This document shows, piece after piece, positions 29,560 through 39,155 of a stretch of DNA of 64,000 nt (positions are counted from its first letter, which is position 1; the number at the start of each line of letters is the position of its first letter). Source of the DNA: Nitzschia sp. pyKryTriq1 (lineage: Eukaryota; Bacillariophyta; Bacillariophyceae; Bacillariales; Bacillariaceae); NCBI GenBank assembly GCA_956465555.1, contig OY101115.1, forward strand, positions 3,534,001 to 3,598,000, written 5' to 3'. The notes under the pieces were generated by a model that ran no database searches, had not been told where the DNA came from, and saw only the letters and a list, made by a program, of their open reading frames with translations. The position numbers and the translations under genes are program-made.

Positions 29560-31452
29560 ATGAGTAGTGATTCTTCTAGCTCTGCGTCGCCATCGTCTCA
29601 GCTGGTGGTGTGGCCTCGTCGGCGTCGGCGGCCGCGAGAAGACACGGGGTATGTTCTTGGCTGGAAGCACACGAGAGAGATCGATGATGATTCGCCAGGG
29701 CTACTCCGAGAGACAGTCGTCTGTGCTGGAATTCTACCTCCCACCGAGTCGCTTCAAACTTATCGCCGACGCTTGGTGAAGCTTCAAGATCACATCTCAG
29801 AATGCAAGCCCAAATTGTGTGGCTGTTTGACCCAGTCACTCGACATTGTCGCCATCTGGACGGCGACCCCTAGCACTTCAATCAAGCAGGAGGATACCTC
29901 GTCAGGACTGGAAATAATCACACAACAACGGCGGGGGCATCCGTGGTGGAAGAACGACTTGGGGACTGGAGTGCATCAACAACTAGTGTTCTACGATCCA
30001 CCAAGTACAGATAAGAGCAACGCTTACGCGCACTTGGATTCCGAATTTGGTCAACAATCGCCTGGGAATGCGTGGTCCCTCTTACTCCATCAACTCAATC
30101 ATGGGCATGAACTTGTGAAATGCATGCAGACCGGAACCTTTCCTCAACTATTCTCTGATCCAACCATTCAAGGTGCTACTATCGACGGGTTGAATGAAAC
30201 TCGAGACACGATCAATGGTGATACCCCTGAAGTGGAGAAATCACTCTGGGATTCGTTGGTCGCCTTCTCAGTTCGCAACTCGATGGCACTATTGCATTTC
30301 AAACAGCTGTATCAACAACAGGCACATGTGGGTATACTATCATGGCTTTGGTTTTTGTCGCTCGTTCGGTGTCTGGTTTCTCTACCAAAGGATACAAACA
30401 AGCAACAACGGACTCATGCATGTCGATATTGTGGGAAAACATCGCCATTCGTGTCGCGTTCGAAAGGGGCTCAAAGTTTTGTGCAAGGGTGGGATCGATA
30501 CTTGGAGGCCACAGTGGATCTTTCGTTGGGAGTGGGTGCCGCACTCTTGCTGTTCATGGCGTGGCGTTACAGTAATCCTCACCACCACAATGTATGGTCC
30601 TACTATGCAGGTGCCCGTAGGTGGTCAATGACACATCTGACGGAAGCTGTTTCCCGCTTGGAGAAGTTCCCTGCTGGATTCAAATTGAATGTGCCATTGA
30701 CACAGAAGATGGGTCATGCAATTCGTAGTCTGATCAATCTTCAGCAACAGATATTGGAGTCCACACTATGGAATCCAGGATATGGTCAAGCTTTTCTTTT
30801 ACCGTTCTTATTCACCATATCTGGATCATGCGGGTGGAACTGTCTTTTGGCGGTGGTCGTGGACCTTTGGCGTCTCGAGACTCTCCACCTTTGGATCTTG
30901 ACGAACTCATTCCGATACATGTATCGAGCCGAGCTGTTCCTTCTCTCGGCTCTTTTTCGTTTGTTTCGTGGAAAGAAAAGAAATATACTGAGACAACGTA
31001 CGGATTCTATGCAGTACGATGCGATGCAGCTGCTGGTGGGAACCATTGGCTTTTGTATCTGCATTTTTCTTTGGACTACGGTGATGATATATTATACGTT
31101 CTTTGTGATCACCAACTGGGTATTCAACCTCCCGGTTGTGTTTCTATGGATTTCTTATGTTACATGTAGGGCTATTCCCTGGGGAAGTTTGGGTTGGCGA
31201 CTATGGCGGCCACAGTGGTTTTCCAAAACAGTTTATCTGGAATCCATGAGTACCGATGATCAGGAATTGCGCGTGTCCAAGCTATGTTCCATAGCAGAGT
31301 CGCCCATCAAGCTTTTCGTGTCGAGTCTATCCGTCCATATCCTCCCGCTGGTCGCTTGGCTACTCAATGCCCTTCTGGAGGCGATTCTACCGAGAAGTTC
31401 CAATAAAGCGCCTTGCTCGATGCCATTATCGCAATTCATGGAGAAGTTTTGA
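29560..31452 (+). CDS. PIGQ: GPI N-acetylglucosaminyltransferase subunit PIG-Q/GPI1
   Basis: Membrane subunit of the ER complex that adds GlcNAc to phosphatidylinositol, the first step of GPI-anchor synthesis. Intronless, 630 aa. The N-terminal third is soluble; the C-terminal part has several hydrophobic spans (GILSWLWFLSLVRCLVSL, LGVGAALLLFMAW, LLPFLFTISGSCGWNCLLAV, LLVGTIGFCICIFLWTTVMI). GPI1 hallmarks are the WNPGYGQAFLLP-like substrate segment before the membrane core, RLETLHLWILTNSFRYMYRA, and DAMQLLVGTIGF...TVMIYYTFFVI. The first ATG in frame was taken. Convergent with the next gene, with 85 bp between stops. Confidence 0.85.
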   Translation: MSSDSSSSASPSSQLVVWPRRRRRPREDTGYVLGWKHTREIDDDSPGLLRETVVCAGILPPTESLQTYRRRLVKLQDHISECKPKLCGCLTQSLDIVAIWTATPSTSIKQEDTSSGLEIITQQRRGHPWWKNDLGTGVHQQLVFYDPPSTDKSNAYAHLDSEFGQQSPGNAWSLLLHQLNHGHELVKCMQTGTFPQLFSDPTIQGATIDGLNETRDTINGDTPEVEKSLWDSLVAFSVRNSMALLHFKQLYQQQAHVGILSWLWFLSLVRCLVSLPKDTNKQQRTHACRYCGKTSPFVSRSKGAQSFVQGWDRYLEATVDLSLGVGAALLLFMAWRYSNPHHHNVWSYYAGARRWSMTHLTEAVSRLEKFPAGFKLNVPLTQKMGHAIRSLINLQQQILESTLWNPGYGQAFLLPFLFTISGSCGWNCLLAVVVDLWRLETLHLWILTNSFRYMYRAELFLLSALFRLFRGKKRNILRQRTDSMQYDAMQLLVGTIGFCICIFLWTTVMIYYTFFVITNWVFNLPVVFLWISYVTCRAIPWGSLGWRLWRPQWFSKTVYLESMSTDDQELRVSKLCSIAESPIKLFVSSLSVHILPLVAWLLNALLEAILPRSSNKAPCSMPLSQFMEKF

Positions 31453-31537
31453 GCGGATTGGAGCATATTACTTCTCTTGACACTATAGATCTGAAGAGCA
31501 GAACCGTGTACTTGTGCAGTATAGTGCAGAACCTGGT

Positions 31538-32131
31538 TCAGTCGTAGACACTCCGATATTCTTGTACTTCATAATCGCTCGTCTGGTAATCGGTCTCGGT
31601 ATTGTATTCCTTTACTTCGTAACCTCCCACTTTGTAGACCCCTTGCTTCTCTGGAACTTCTTTCTTGATTTTCTCCTGACTTCTGCCCAGTTCATTGTTG
31701 ATAGATGGCAGTTTTTCTATCACTTGAAGTCCTTGAGCATTACGGAGTTTGGCATTTTGATTTGCGGCCTGAACAGCTTGTTTTGAGAAATAGTCCTTTG
31801 AGAAAACTTTTCGATTCGTGTTTCGGATAGCCTCTTTTTCTTCCTCGGCTGCGATCAGTCCCTTGGACTGAGCTAGTTTAACCCGTGACCTGGAATCGTC
31901 CGACACAGCGGCCTTTTCATTCTGAGGGATGGTATAAGCGATATTCTCCTGTTCCTGTTGCTGCTGCTCTACAGCAATGGCCGTGTCATAATCAAAGTGG
32001 GCAATGGGGACAGCAGGGTTGGCTGAGTTGGGTTCTTCTTCGATTTGAGTGGCCACAGGTAACAGAGCACCTTCTAACTCGTCTTCGTCGCGGGCTGCTC
32101 TTGCAGAGGAGGAATCAATAGGGCTGGACAT
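31538..32131 (-). CDS. Unknown acidic protein with YEVKEY-type tail
   Basis: Intronless, 197 aa from ATG 32131 (ACCATGT context); an in-frame ATG at 32248 would give 236 aa. I do not recognise the family. The N-terminal part is acidic and Ala/Gln-rich (QQQQEQEN). The middle is a charged, probably helical stretch (LAQSKGLIAAEEEKEAIRN, VFSKDYFSKQAVQAANQN). The last 30 residues repeat a Tyr-Glu-Val-x-Glu-Tyr motif (YEVKEY, YEVQEY) among Thr, Ser and Asp. No signal peptide or membrane span. The gene is compact and has ordinary codon use, so it is likely real. Confidence 0.65.
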   Translation of the reverse strand: MSSPIDSSSARAARDEDELEGALLPVATQIEEEPNSANPAVPIAHFDYDTAIAVEQQQQEQENIAYTIPQNEKAAVSDDSRSRVKLAQSKGLIAAEEEKEAIRNTNRKVFSKDYFSKQAVQAANQNAKLRNAQGLQVIEKLPSINNELGRSQEKIKKEVPEKQGVYKVGGYEVKEYNTETDYQTSDYEVQEYRSVYD

Positions 32132-32668
32132 GGTTCTTATGACCTTGGTGTGATTGTTTGATGTTTGTGCCAAAGACAAACAATTGGGTCGTGTCATATG
32201 AAATGTGAATGTGTCATGTCGTTGTAGGTTGGTGGGTTCAAGAATCATCAAGAAGCGCGGAAGGCGGGGGAGGGATGAGAAGCGCCTGCGGGCGCTCTGC
32301 GCTGCTGCTGCTGCTGCTGCCCGCTGGCTGGCTGCCGAAGCGAACACGACTCAGGCGACCCTTCTCTCGTGTGCCTGGCGGAGGACCGACGACGAGGACT
32401 CCTCATCATTCTTTACTAAAATGCATCATACTGTAGAATATTCATACTCTCTAAAGTCGACGGCGCTCTACCTCTACACTGATAAGAGAAGTAACCCTCA
32501 ATATAATCCTAGAGTAGCTGCCTCTACTAGAGTAAAGAGAGCTATTATTAGTATTGTCGGAAGAGTGAAGCACCGACTACGACATGTTAAAGAGCGCATG
32601 CTCAGATAACAACAGGGCAAAAATATCTTTTACAATTGATTCCATCGATCTTGAATTCCAGGAAATGG
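32132..32668. other. Intergenic with GCT microsatellite
   Basis: 537 bp between two minus-strand genes. A (GCT)n tract lies at about 32301-32321 and G/C-rich DNA around it. 32450-32600 is A/T-rich with TCTACT and AGAGTA words. No gene is seen. Confidence 0.45.
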
Positions 32669-33883
32669 CTAAATTTTACTCGCCGCGATCAAGGACCGAA
32701 AGTCTGCGATAAATTGATTTTGTTTTGCTTTCATCTCGTCGAGTTTGGCCGGGTCAATCACGATCGTCTTGGAACTATCTTTGCCTGTTTCTTGAATGCT
32801 CGGCCAAACTTGAGGGTACCAATACTCGTTGGAAGCATCATTCGCAACTTCATTCAACGTCCTTCCAAAATTCTCCGCATTATCCATCAACGAATACTCC
32901 GACGAAAAGCAATATGGAAGCCTTGCTGTACCCGGGACGTATCGAATCGAATAGCGCATCAGATTCTCCTTTCCTGTTTGCTTGAAGAAATTCTGCCCTT
33001 CCTTGGTAACTGGCATTGTTCTGTGGAAGAGTAATCGTGATGCAAAAATCACATCCCCTCGCTTTAGATCGAAGATTTCAGATGTTTTGTCGAGTTCGTT
33101 CTTCAGATCTGGTCTATTGTTCTCCACACCTTCGCAGGTACCAAATTTGTTTCCATGTTTCAGCATCTCTATCAGCTCCTCCTTGGATATGCCGTGCTTT
33201 GTTCGGTCTTGACCGATGGCTTGATAAGCCTCCCATCGCCATGAGGCTTTGTGACTCCTTTTTGCTACCGCCATGCTCCCTTCGAATTCTTTAGGCATAT
33301 CATCCAAGGCGATCCAAGCATTAATCCCCGATTGGTCCTTTCCTGAATCTTCTGACGCACTACTTAAATAGCTTTCCGGCCAAAAACCTTGATCGTCCAC
33401 ATGAAAACCACATGTATCGTTATTGGAAATGTGTTTGGCAAGAAAAACATCTCTGCAGAACCGCCGACGAAAAGCAAAGGGTTAGACATGCCATCGCACC
33501 GTAAAAGGAATTTCATTGGAAGTACCACACCACATGATACCATCTTTGTTTTAGGATACAAACAATTCAGTGTCGTACCTTAGAATTCTCGCGTTTTGAG
33601 TAGTCTGGTCCAATTGCATGAGTTCGGCGGCGATTCGGGGCAACTTGGAGTGGATTGCCACGGACCGAAAGGCTTCATATTTTGAGTGCATGACACCCTT
33701 CGCTATCGTGCTGAAGTATGTGCCTGGTGCATTTTCTGCCATCACGGCCTCCCCGGCCGAGACGACTTCTTGCAAGGTGTTTTCATCGAACAAATTTTTG
33801 AGCACAAGGAACCCATCTTCTTCGAACGAAGTCACTTGCTCCGAAGTCAATAAAGATTTGGGAGGCGAGGATAACACAGACAT
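32669..33883 (-). CDS. Phytanoyl-CoA dioxygenase (PhyH) family protein
   Basis: Fe(II)/2-oxoglutarate oxygenase; substrate unknown. Two exons are inferred, 33883-33560 and 33451-32669 (about 368 aa), joined so that YDTELF runs into MFFLPNTFPINDTCGFHVDDQGFWPESY. The intron must be spliced because its frame closes with TAA; the exact borders are the least certain of this window. The HxD pair is His125 and Asp127 (FHVDD), the distal His lies in LLFHRTMPVTKEG, and the 2-oxoglutarate Arg is probably in YSIRYVPG. DLKRGDVIFASRLLFH is typical of PhyH proteins near the C-terminal half. It has no signal peptide. Relatives in algae are broad-function hydroxylases, so phytanoyl-CoA itself should not be assumed. 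Confidence 0.8.
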
Positions 33884-33988
33884 GCTGACAAAACAATCGG
33901 GGAGCTGAACATCCCGAGAGACTATCTGCTTTCAATCTAAATGCTTTGACGTATCTTTCTCGGCATCTACACGATATGAGGTTTTACC

Positions 33989-33990
<2 letters not shown>

Positions 33991-34020
<30 letters not shown>
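33991..34020. repeat. (CT)15 microsatellite
   Basis: Perfect run of 15 CT dinucleotides directly before AGAGTACTTG, upstream of the PhyH start. Confidence 0.95.
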
Positions 34021-34021
<1 letters not shown>

Positions 34022-34517
34022 GAGTACTTGTAGAGAGAACGTAGACTATGACATGAACCATCTGCTCTGATCGTTTCTCATCATTCGCGATACTCGTACT
34101 GATGTACCGGAAGCTCTCGTTATACAGTACGCACGGTAGCCTGCTTCCACCACGACAGTCACGATGATGAGAGCGCCAAAAGATCCACCCGAAGAAGACG
34201 ATGAAGTCGAACAGGTGGTGGTCGAATCGTCTTCATTCGCGACGGCGCGCCACGCCGTCGCGCCGTCCGCCTGCCGCACCTGCATCCAACAAACACGAGC
34301 CGGTCGTCATGCCGCAACGGAAGTGAAATTTCTTGCTACATATTATAACTTGTACAATACGAGTAGTCAGCAGTTCGAGATGACACGCCGACGACGACCC
34401 TCGGCTCCTCCTCCTCCGAGATGCGAGATGATAGATGATGCGGATCTGATGCATGATGTTCCATGTTCCATGTTCCATTATCTTCCTCATCACCATCTTA
34501 ATCTAATACCGGCACGT

Positions 34518-34586
34518 ACTCGTACCTCCACCGGTCTCGCACTCGTACCTCCACCGGTCTCGCACTCGTACCTCCACCGGTCTCGC
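34518..34586. repeat. Three-copy 23-bp tandem repeat
   Basis: Exact copies at 34518-34540, 34541-34563 and 34564-34586. Each unit begins ACTCGTACCTCC and ends ACCGGTCTCGC, so each carries one CGTAC and one ACCGGT word related to the GTAC/CCGG islands elsewhere. Confidence 0.95.
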
Positions 34587-34744
34587 CATCGAACAAGAAT
34601 CTTCCATAATAATAAAGAGGTGAAGATTGTTGATGGATTGATTCATTCTTCTGGGGAACAAGGGTGTAATTCAATCTCGACCAACCCAACACAGCTACCA
34701 TCTCGAGTCTACCCGTAAGCCAGCGTTCGGGGATATTTGCCATC

Positions 34745-35563
34745 ATGACAGATCGAGGATGGGCATCTACAGACCTCAGGTGGCGAAACAGATCATCATC
34801 AACGCCAGCAGACACGCCACGAAGTGACGACCCTCGAGGTTTTGTTGAAGATTATGGCGATGATTCCGCCAGTAAGGGAGTGTTTGACAATCGTTGGCTG
34901 TGCTTGTGGAGGTTACGCACCTTAAGAGTCAACCCACTTCTCGTGGCCACCGTCGCGGCGGCCGCGAGCGCGGCATCCATTCGATTTAGAGATAGCCCCG
35001 TGGTGACTTTGGCGTCCTCCTTGACCATATTTCTTATTTTCGTATTGCTGTTGCAGCAGCGAAAGCTTCGAAAATATGGGACATTCCGAAACAAGCACAA
35101 TGAGCTTCGCCGGCAAGTCCATTACATGCATCAAGAGCGAGAGCGGCTGCATCGAACCATGGATCGATTGGATGAAACTGTGGCGGACATGCATCACATT
35201 CCGCAGGAGCTTCATCGGATATCTAAAAACCAGAACCTTGATCGTCTACTGGCTGTTGTTAAAGAACAAAAAGAATTGCAAGAAAAGATTAGGGTCAAGA
35301 TCAATCAACAAATCATGCAACAAATACTCACAATAGTTGTCCGTGAGGATCGTGACCAAACCTGGACATTACGACCGACTGAAGTCGAAAAGATTATAGT
35401 GAGGCTAGGGTTGGTGGAGGGCATTGAATTCAATGAGACTTTGTTCCGGCAATTGTTGACCGAAGATCCGTCGGTCTCTACGGTCATGAAGATTATTCGG
35501 TCGTTGTTGGAACGAGATGATGAGTATCAGCATGGTACTGCCATTTTCAAATTCAAACAATAA
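34745..35563 (+). CDS. Membrane-anchored coiled-coil protein, unknown function
   Basis: Intronless, 272 aa. The N-terminal 50 residues are polar. Two hydrophobic segments lie at about 63-80 (NPLLVATVAAAASAAS) and 86-105 (VVTLASSLTIFLIFVLLL). They are followed by a long charged helix with heptad-like spacing (RNKHNELRRQVHYMHQERER to VADMHHIPQELHRI and VVKEQKELQEKIRVK). The C-terminal 80 residues look folded (TLRPTEVEKIIVRLGLVEGI, LFRQLLTEDPSVSTVMKII). This arrangement, two spans then a coiled coil and a globular end, recurs in diatom genomes without assigned function. No further claim is possible. Confidence 0.75.
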   Translation: MTDRGWASTDLRWRNRSSSTPADTPRSDDPRGFVEDYGDDSASKGVFDNRWLCLWRLRTLRVNPLLVATVAAAASAASIRFRDSPVVTLASSLTIFLIFVLLLQQRKLRKYGTFRNKHNELRRQVHYMHQERERLHRTMDRLDETVADMHHIPQELHRISKNQNLDRLLAVVKEQKELQEKIRVKINQQIMQQILTIVVREDRDQTWTLRPTEVEKIIVRLGLVEGIEFNETLFRQLLTEDPSVSTVMKIIRSLLERDDEYQHGTAIFKFKQ

Positions 35564-35796
35564 CTGTGGGGCGGTCGTTTATGTCAAACTTGCATGGGAT
35601 ACGCATACTGTGACAAACGAAAAAATGCATGGTGCTGTTTGCATCGAAACGGGGACGAAATTCTGGCTAGCTTGACTAAAATTTTGAGTTCGTAATAGCA
35701 GCTTCCGAAGAAACATTGCACAGTACTGGCACTGGTAATATTCCTCTATTCTCTACTAGGTAGAGAGGAGAGGACCTCGCTCAGTGAGGCCTTTGA

Positions 35797-36297
35797 AACT
35801 TTTCCTACTCCCCAGAATTTGTATACAGAGCTGACAATGCTGTTCAGGAAGGAAACACATTCGGGTGGAGGCAGATGAGCTAACCTATCCCCTCCATGTT
35901 CTCTTGCGCTATCGACTTGAGAAGAGAAGAAAGTCATAAATGGTGATTTAAATGTCGCCGATATCCCAGCACGATGGAAGTCCCTCTTCAAGTCACTTCT
36001 AGGTTTGGATGTTCCCGATGATACGAAAGGTTGCTTGCAAGATATCCATTGGTCTGCTTTTGCGATTGGATATTTCCCCACCTATCTTCTCGGCAGCTCA
36101 ACGGCAACACAGCTTGCGCACGACTGTCATGAAGACATTCCCGATATGCAGCAGCAATTTATGAAATCAAATCGTGGCTCAACACCAAAGTGCACACGCA
36201 TGGAAAGCGGTACAAGAGTCTCGACGCATTGCTGGAGGCACACCTTGGAGAGAAACTTGACCCATAATACTTTATCGAATATCTCGTTAAGAAATAC
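35797..36297 (+). pseudogene. Decayed C-terminal fragment of M32 carboxypeptidase (Taq type)
   Basis: Three frames have to be read in turn to recover one protein. 35797-35856 reads SPEFVYRADNAVQEGN; 35859-35936 reads IRVEADELTYPLHVLLRYRL; 35933-36156 reads VINGDLNVADIPARWKSL, then DDTKGCLQDIHWSAFAIGYF and PTYLLGSSTATQL; 36157-36297 reads IYEIKSWLNTKVHTHGKRYK and, after a TAA at 36265, YFIEYLVKKY. In M32 metallocarboxypeptidases the order RVEADELTY, DIHWS, GYFPTY, HG(R/K)RY is the C-terminal third of the enzyme. The upstream two thirds, including the HExxH zinc motif, are absent. Three frameshifts and one stop mark it as dead. No intron interrupts the fragment. Confidence 0.88.
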
Positions 36298-36428
36298 ACT
36301 TTCTGTACCAATGCTGAATACATCATTTTTCTTCTATCAGTTTTCCAATGAAACTTTTAAAGTAACCGGTAAGTCTGCAAGCATGAAAAGTGTATGATTG
36401 AGAGATGCAAAATTGATGAATTATAATG

Positions 36429-37586
36429 TTATAGTTCGTGCTCGTCGGTTGATAATGTGTTGAAAATGGGTTGTTTCTGTTGCAATAAATTGTTGCTGAA
36501 AGTATTGGGCTCCTCCGCTCGAGCGCGCTTCCTCCTCTTTGGAGAGTTGCTCATCAACCCTGTGTGGCAAACGCAGGTCGGGGATTCACGAGAAACGACG
36601 TCTTTCTCCTTGCTCTTCCCACATCTAGTGATGTCATCTTCGTCATCTTCCACGCGTGATGGTTGATCTGGCATCGAAGCCTCGAGCGATATCTTCTTGA
36701 GTTTTTGTTTGACCATTAGAACGGTGGTATTGAAAGGAGACCATGAGGGGTCAACTCTCGCGATATTGCGAAGGAATACATCTTGGGTAGCTTTTGACCA
36801 AGGCGTTGTGGATGCCAGATGGTCTAACGCACCAAGTAGCGCGCCGTAGGCAATGATAGATGGATTGGCACGGATTGCCAGAGACAAGTCGAAGGCTGTG
36901 AGCTCTGTGAGGTATTTGGCAACATCATAGACTTCACAGGCAAAGTCTTGAAATAACGATTGTTCTTCTCTACCACCAGTGCAAGGTCTCTGAGGAAGGA
37001 GGCGAATAAAGTAGGCCAGAAACAGAGCAGGTGTTGGTTGATTGAGACGCCAATCAAGCATTGACAAAAGTCTTTGCTCCGTTGCCTCGATCTTATCCAC
37101 TGTAAACAAACCGCGGCTCAGCTCCTCAAAAGATGAGATTTTCATTTTCAATCGATATCCATCTCTTGCATCGCTTTCCCCGTGTAGCTTGATGGCGAGA
37201 TACAAGCAGGATGTAGCAAGCAGCTGAAAATCTTCTCTGGCGATCGCTTTGCCAGAAGATTCACAAATGGATGAAGCCGAACGATCCAAGTAGTTTAGAG
37301 CAATCCAAACGACTTCACGATGAAATGAGAAATGATCCACTATTTGAAAGATCCACTCGCAGATTCTGCGTCTCCAGGCTTCAGTGAGTGGGTCTAGGAT
37401 ACTTTCCTGCGACCCAGCCACACAATATCCTTTCGGTTTGTGATACGCTGTTTGCTCTTGTTGGAGCATCGTCCGTAGAACATCGACCATATCTTCTTGC
37501 CTCGGTGTCAAACACCAGCCGGTCCTGGTTGCCATCGGAGACTCGTCGTGAGTCTCGGCTGGCAAAGGGGATACAACAAAGGCCAT
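36429..37586 (-). CDS. Cyclin-box protein (diatom-specific cyclin type)
   Basis: Intronless, 385 aa. The N-terminal cyclin box spans about 60-195: AWRRRICEWIFQIVDHFSFH, REVVWIALNYLDR, FQLLATSCLYLAIKLHGES, then EATEQRLLSMLDWRLNQPTP leading to the second box (ALFLAYFIRLLP, SLAIRANPSIIAYGALLGAL). The central LLATSCLYLAIKL and 'E..iL..L.W.l..PTp' pattern is that of cyclins. Diatoms have expanded such cyclins, thought to couple nutrient and light signals to the cell cycle; assignment to that group is by resemblance. The C-terminus is disordered with a basic PKRRKRAR patch, a likely nuclear localisation signal. No destruction box (RxxL near the N-terminus) is obvious. Confidence 0.85.
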   Translation of the reverse strand: MAFVVSPLPAETHDESPMATRTGWCLTPRQEDMVDVLRTMLQQEQTAYHKPKGYCVAGSQESILDPLTEAWRRRICEWIFQIVDHFSFHREVVWIALNYLDRSASSICESSGKAIAREDFQLLATSCLYLAIKLHGESDARDGYRLKMKISSFEELSRGLFTVDKIEATEQRLLSMLDWRLNQPTPALFLAYFIRLLPQRPCTGGREEQSLFQDFACEVYDVAKYLTELTAFDLSLAIRANPSIIAYGALLGALDHLASTTPWSKATQDVFLRNIARVDPSWSPFNTTVLMVKQKLKKISLEASMPDQPSRVEDDEDDITRCGKSKEKDVVSRESPTCVCHTGLMSNSPKRRKRARAEEPNTFSNNLLQQKQPIFNTLSTDEHEL

Positions 37587-38549
37587 TTCATCAAGTTGTG
37601 ATCCTTGTTCACAAGAAGATTTACTCGGGGGACCGGTTCTCCTCCACTACTACCGGTAGTAGAATAGTACTCAATCGTAACTCAAGTGCACAAAATTTCC
37701 TCAAGATCGGACCGAGTACATATACCACCCGGTAGTCCTCTTCTTTATTCTCTTTTTCGCAAGATCCTTTTGGTGGATGGTGGTGGCCAGCTGCCGGACC
37801 TGAATCCATCTGTCCAGTATGTTTTCATCGTACAATTCTACGGGATTGGATCGAATGTCTGGTAGTCCGTCGATTCTTTCTTCAATTCCCAATTTGTTCC
37901 ATAATCAAATCTTCCCAAATCTTGCGGAGAAGATAAAATCTACGAGGATCGAATGGGGAACCAAAGTGACAGCAAATATAGGGCACTTTCGACGACGATG
38001 ATTGACAGGCGCGCATCCAATTGTTCGTTCCATAATTAAATTTTTGAACTGCATAATAAGCCTCTCATTCAAAGCGGAACCTTTCTTTCGCGTGCGTGCG
38101 TGGTCGGTGGCGGTAGTTCCCACTTCGCGTACACGTACCGGTACTGTACACGCACGTAGCGACGGCCCTTGGAGATACTGTACAGTACCCGTACATACCG
38201 GTACCCTCGCACCGACCGTACCGCCGGTACTGTACGAGTACTGCGAATAAATCTACATACCGGTACCGGTAGTCAAAGAGTTGGATAATTGCAAGTAGTA
38301 ACATGAAAGTTATAAAAGAGTGACATCATCATTGTCGGAAGACAAAGATAAAAAGTGTGCTTCGGAATCCTAGGCGTCGACAATATCCTCTACAGTTCTG
38401 AATGAAAACCGCCTTCAACACATGATTTCTGCTGTTGACAAAAACATGATGTCACTCCTCAAGTCCCCTCATCTTTTCCCTAGCCAAATTGGCTTTAGGA
38501 CATAATGAAACTATGGCACCGGCAGATTGGAGAGAGAGAGCGGGCACTG
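37587..38549. other. Intergenic, possible minor relics
   Basis: This stretch upstream of the cyclin includes a minus-strand open segment at 37892-37740 (LPDIRSNPVELYDENILDRW) that looks protein-like but has no start and no family I can name. A GTAC/CCGG island lies at 38125-38275. Confidence 0.4.
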
Positions 38550-38800
38550 ACATCGGTGGCTAGGAACGACTTACAAGTTTGTTGTGCTGGAGATGTACTA
38601 GGAAATGCATTCCTCTACGGAGAAACACAAGAGAAAGTGTTCGTAATTGCAGGCCCGGAATTTGGACCACACTTGGAAGGAAAACGCATGATTTTCGTGA
38701 AGTCATGTTACGGACTTAAATCTACTGTTGCTGTTGGAATTCTTGTCCAAGGAATTTCATCAGCGCCGGCGAGAGGCCTGGCAGTCGTTCAACGCACACT
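38550..38800 (+). pseudogene. Ty1/Copia reverse-transcriptase relic
   Basis: The translated segment GDVLGNAFLYGETQEKVFVI, AGPEFGPHLEGKRMIFVKS and CYGLKS matches the Copia RT block 'D(V/I)xNAFLxG...VyviAGPEFG...LxkSlYGLKqS'. After about 38720 the frame is lost and FHQRRREAWQSF continues the RFHxxL-like part in another frame. No LTR, integrase or gag is near, so it is an old fragment. Confidence 0.8.
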
Positions 38801-39155
38801 CTAGTAGTATGAAAAATGAAAACGTTCTCCCAAATTTATTCGCGTCTGTCCTCCAGCCGATGGCTACAAGCGCGCGCCCGCCCGCCTCATCATCATCCGC
38901 GGGCCTGTTCCCTAGCGGTACACGTGTACGTGTACCGGTACACGTACCGTACTGCAGGGGTACTTGTACCGTACTGTACCGTATTTATTACTGTGCGTCT
39001 TTCGTCTACCATATCATAATTTTTTTCGACATCACCTCCCAAAACTAGTCCTCCCTCGTCGCACCGGTACCTCGTACCGGTAGATCATTCCATTTAGATT
39101 GTTCGAACAAGAGATCAAGTCGTTCCAACCATACCCGACGCTTCAAACCTCAACA
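38801..39155. repeat. GTAC island and leader of next gene
   Basis: 38915-38990 is built of GTACACGTGTACGTGTACCGG-like words and 39062-39082 of ACCGGTACCTCGTACCGG. The remainder is likely promoter and 5' leader of the gene at 39156. No gene is seen. Confidence 0.55.

Larger units (their letters stand above)
33884..34744. other. Divergent intergenic region with simple repeats
   Basis: 860 bp between a minus and a plus gene. It includes the (CT)15 tract and the 23-bp tandem repeat listed separately and ATGATAGATGATG words near 34425. A 184-codon plus-strand frame from 34164 spans the tandem repeat; it is low-complexity and I do not treat it as a gene. Confidence 0.5.

Noticed and set aside
33453-33579. 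Alternative PhyH splice (donor 33578, acceptor 33454) giving an RDVFLAK start
   Set aside because: Recounting the bases showed it shifts the frame before the FHVDD motif; the phase-0 join at 33560/33451 keeps the domain open.
34164-34718. 184-codon plus-strand frame upstream of the coiled-coil gene
   Set aside because: Spans the 23-bp tandem repeat and simple-sequence DNA; composition is unlike its neighbours and no fold is evident.
37740-37892. Minus-strand segment that looked like a small respiratory-complex subunit
   Set aside because: Only a vague pattern of charged and aromatic residues; no start, no splice signals and no motif strong enough to name.
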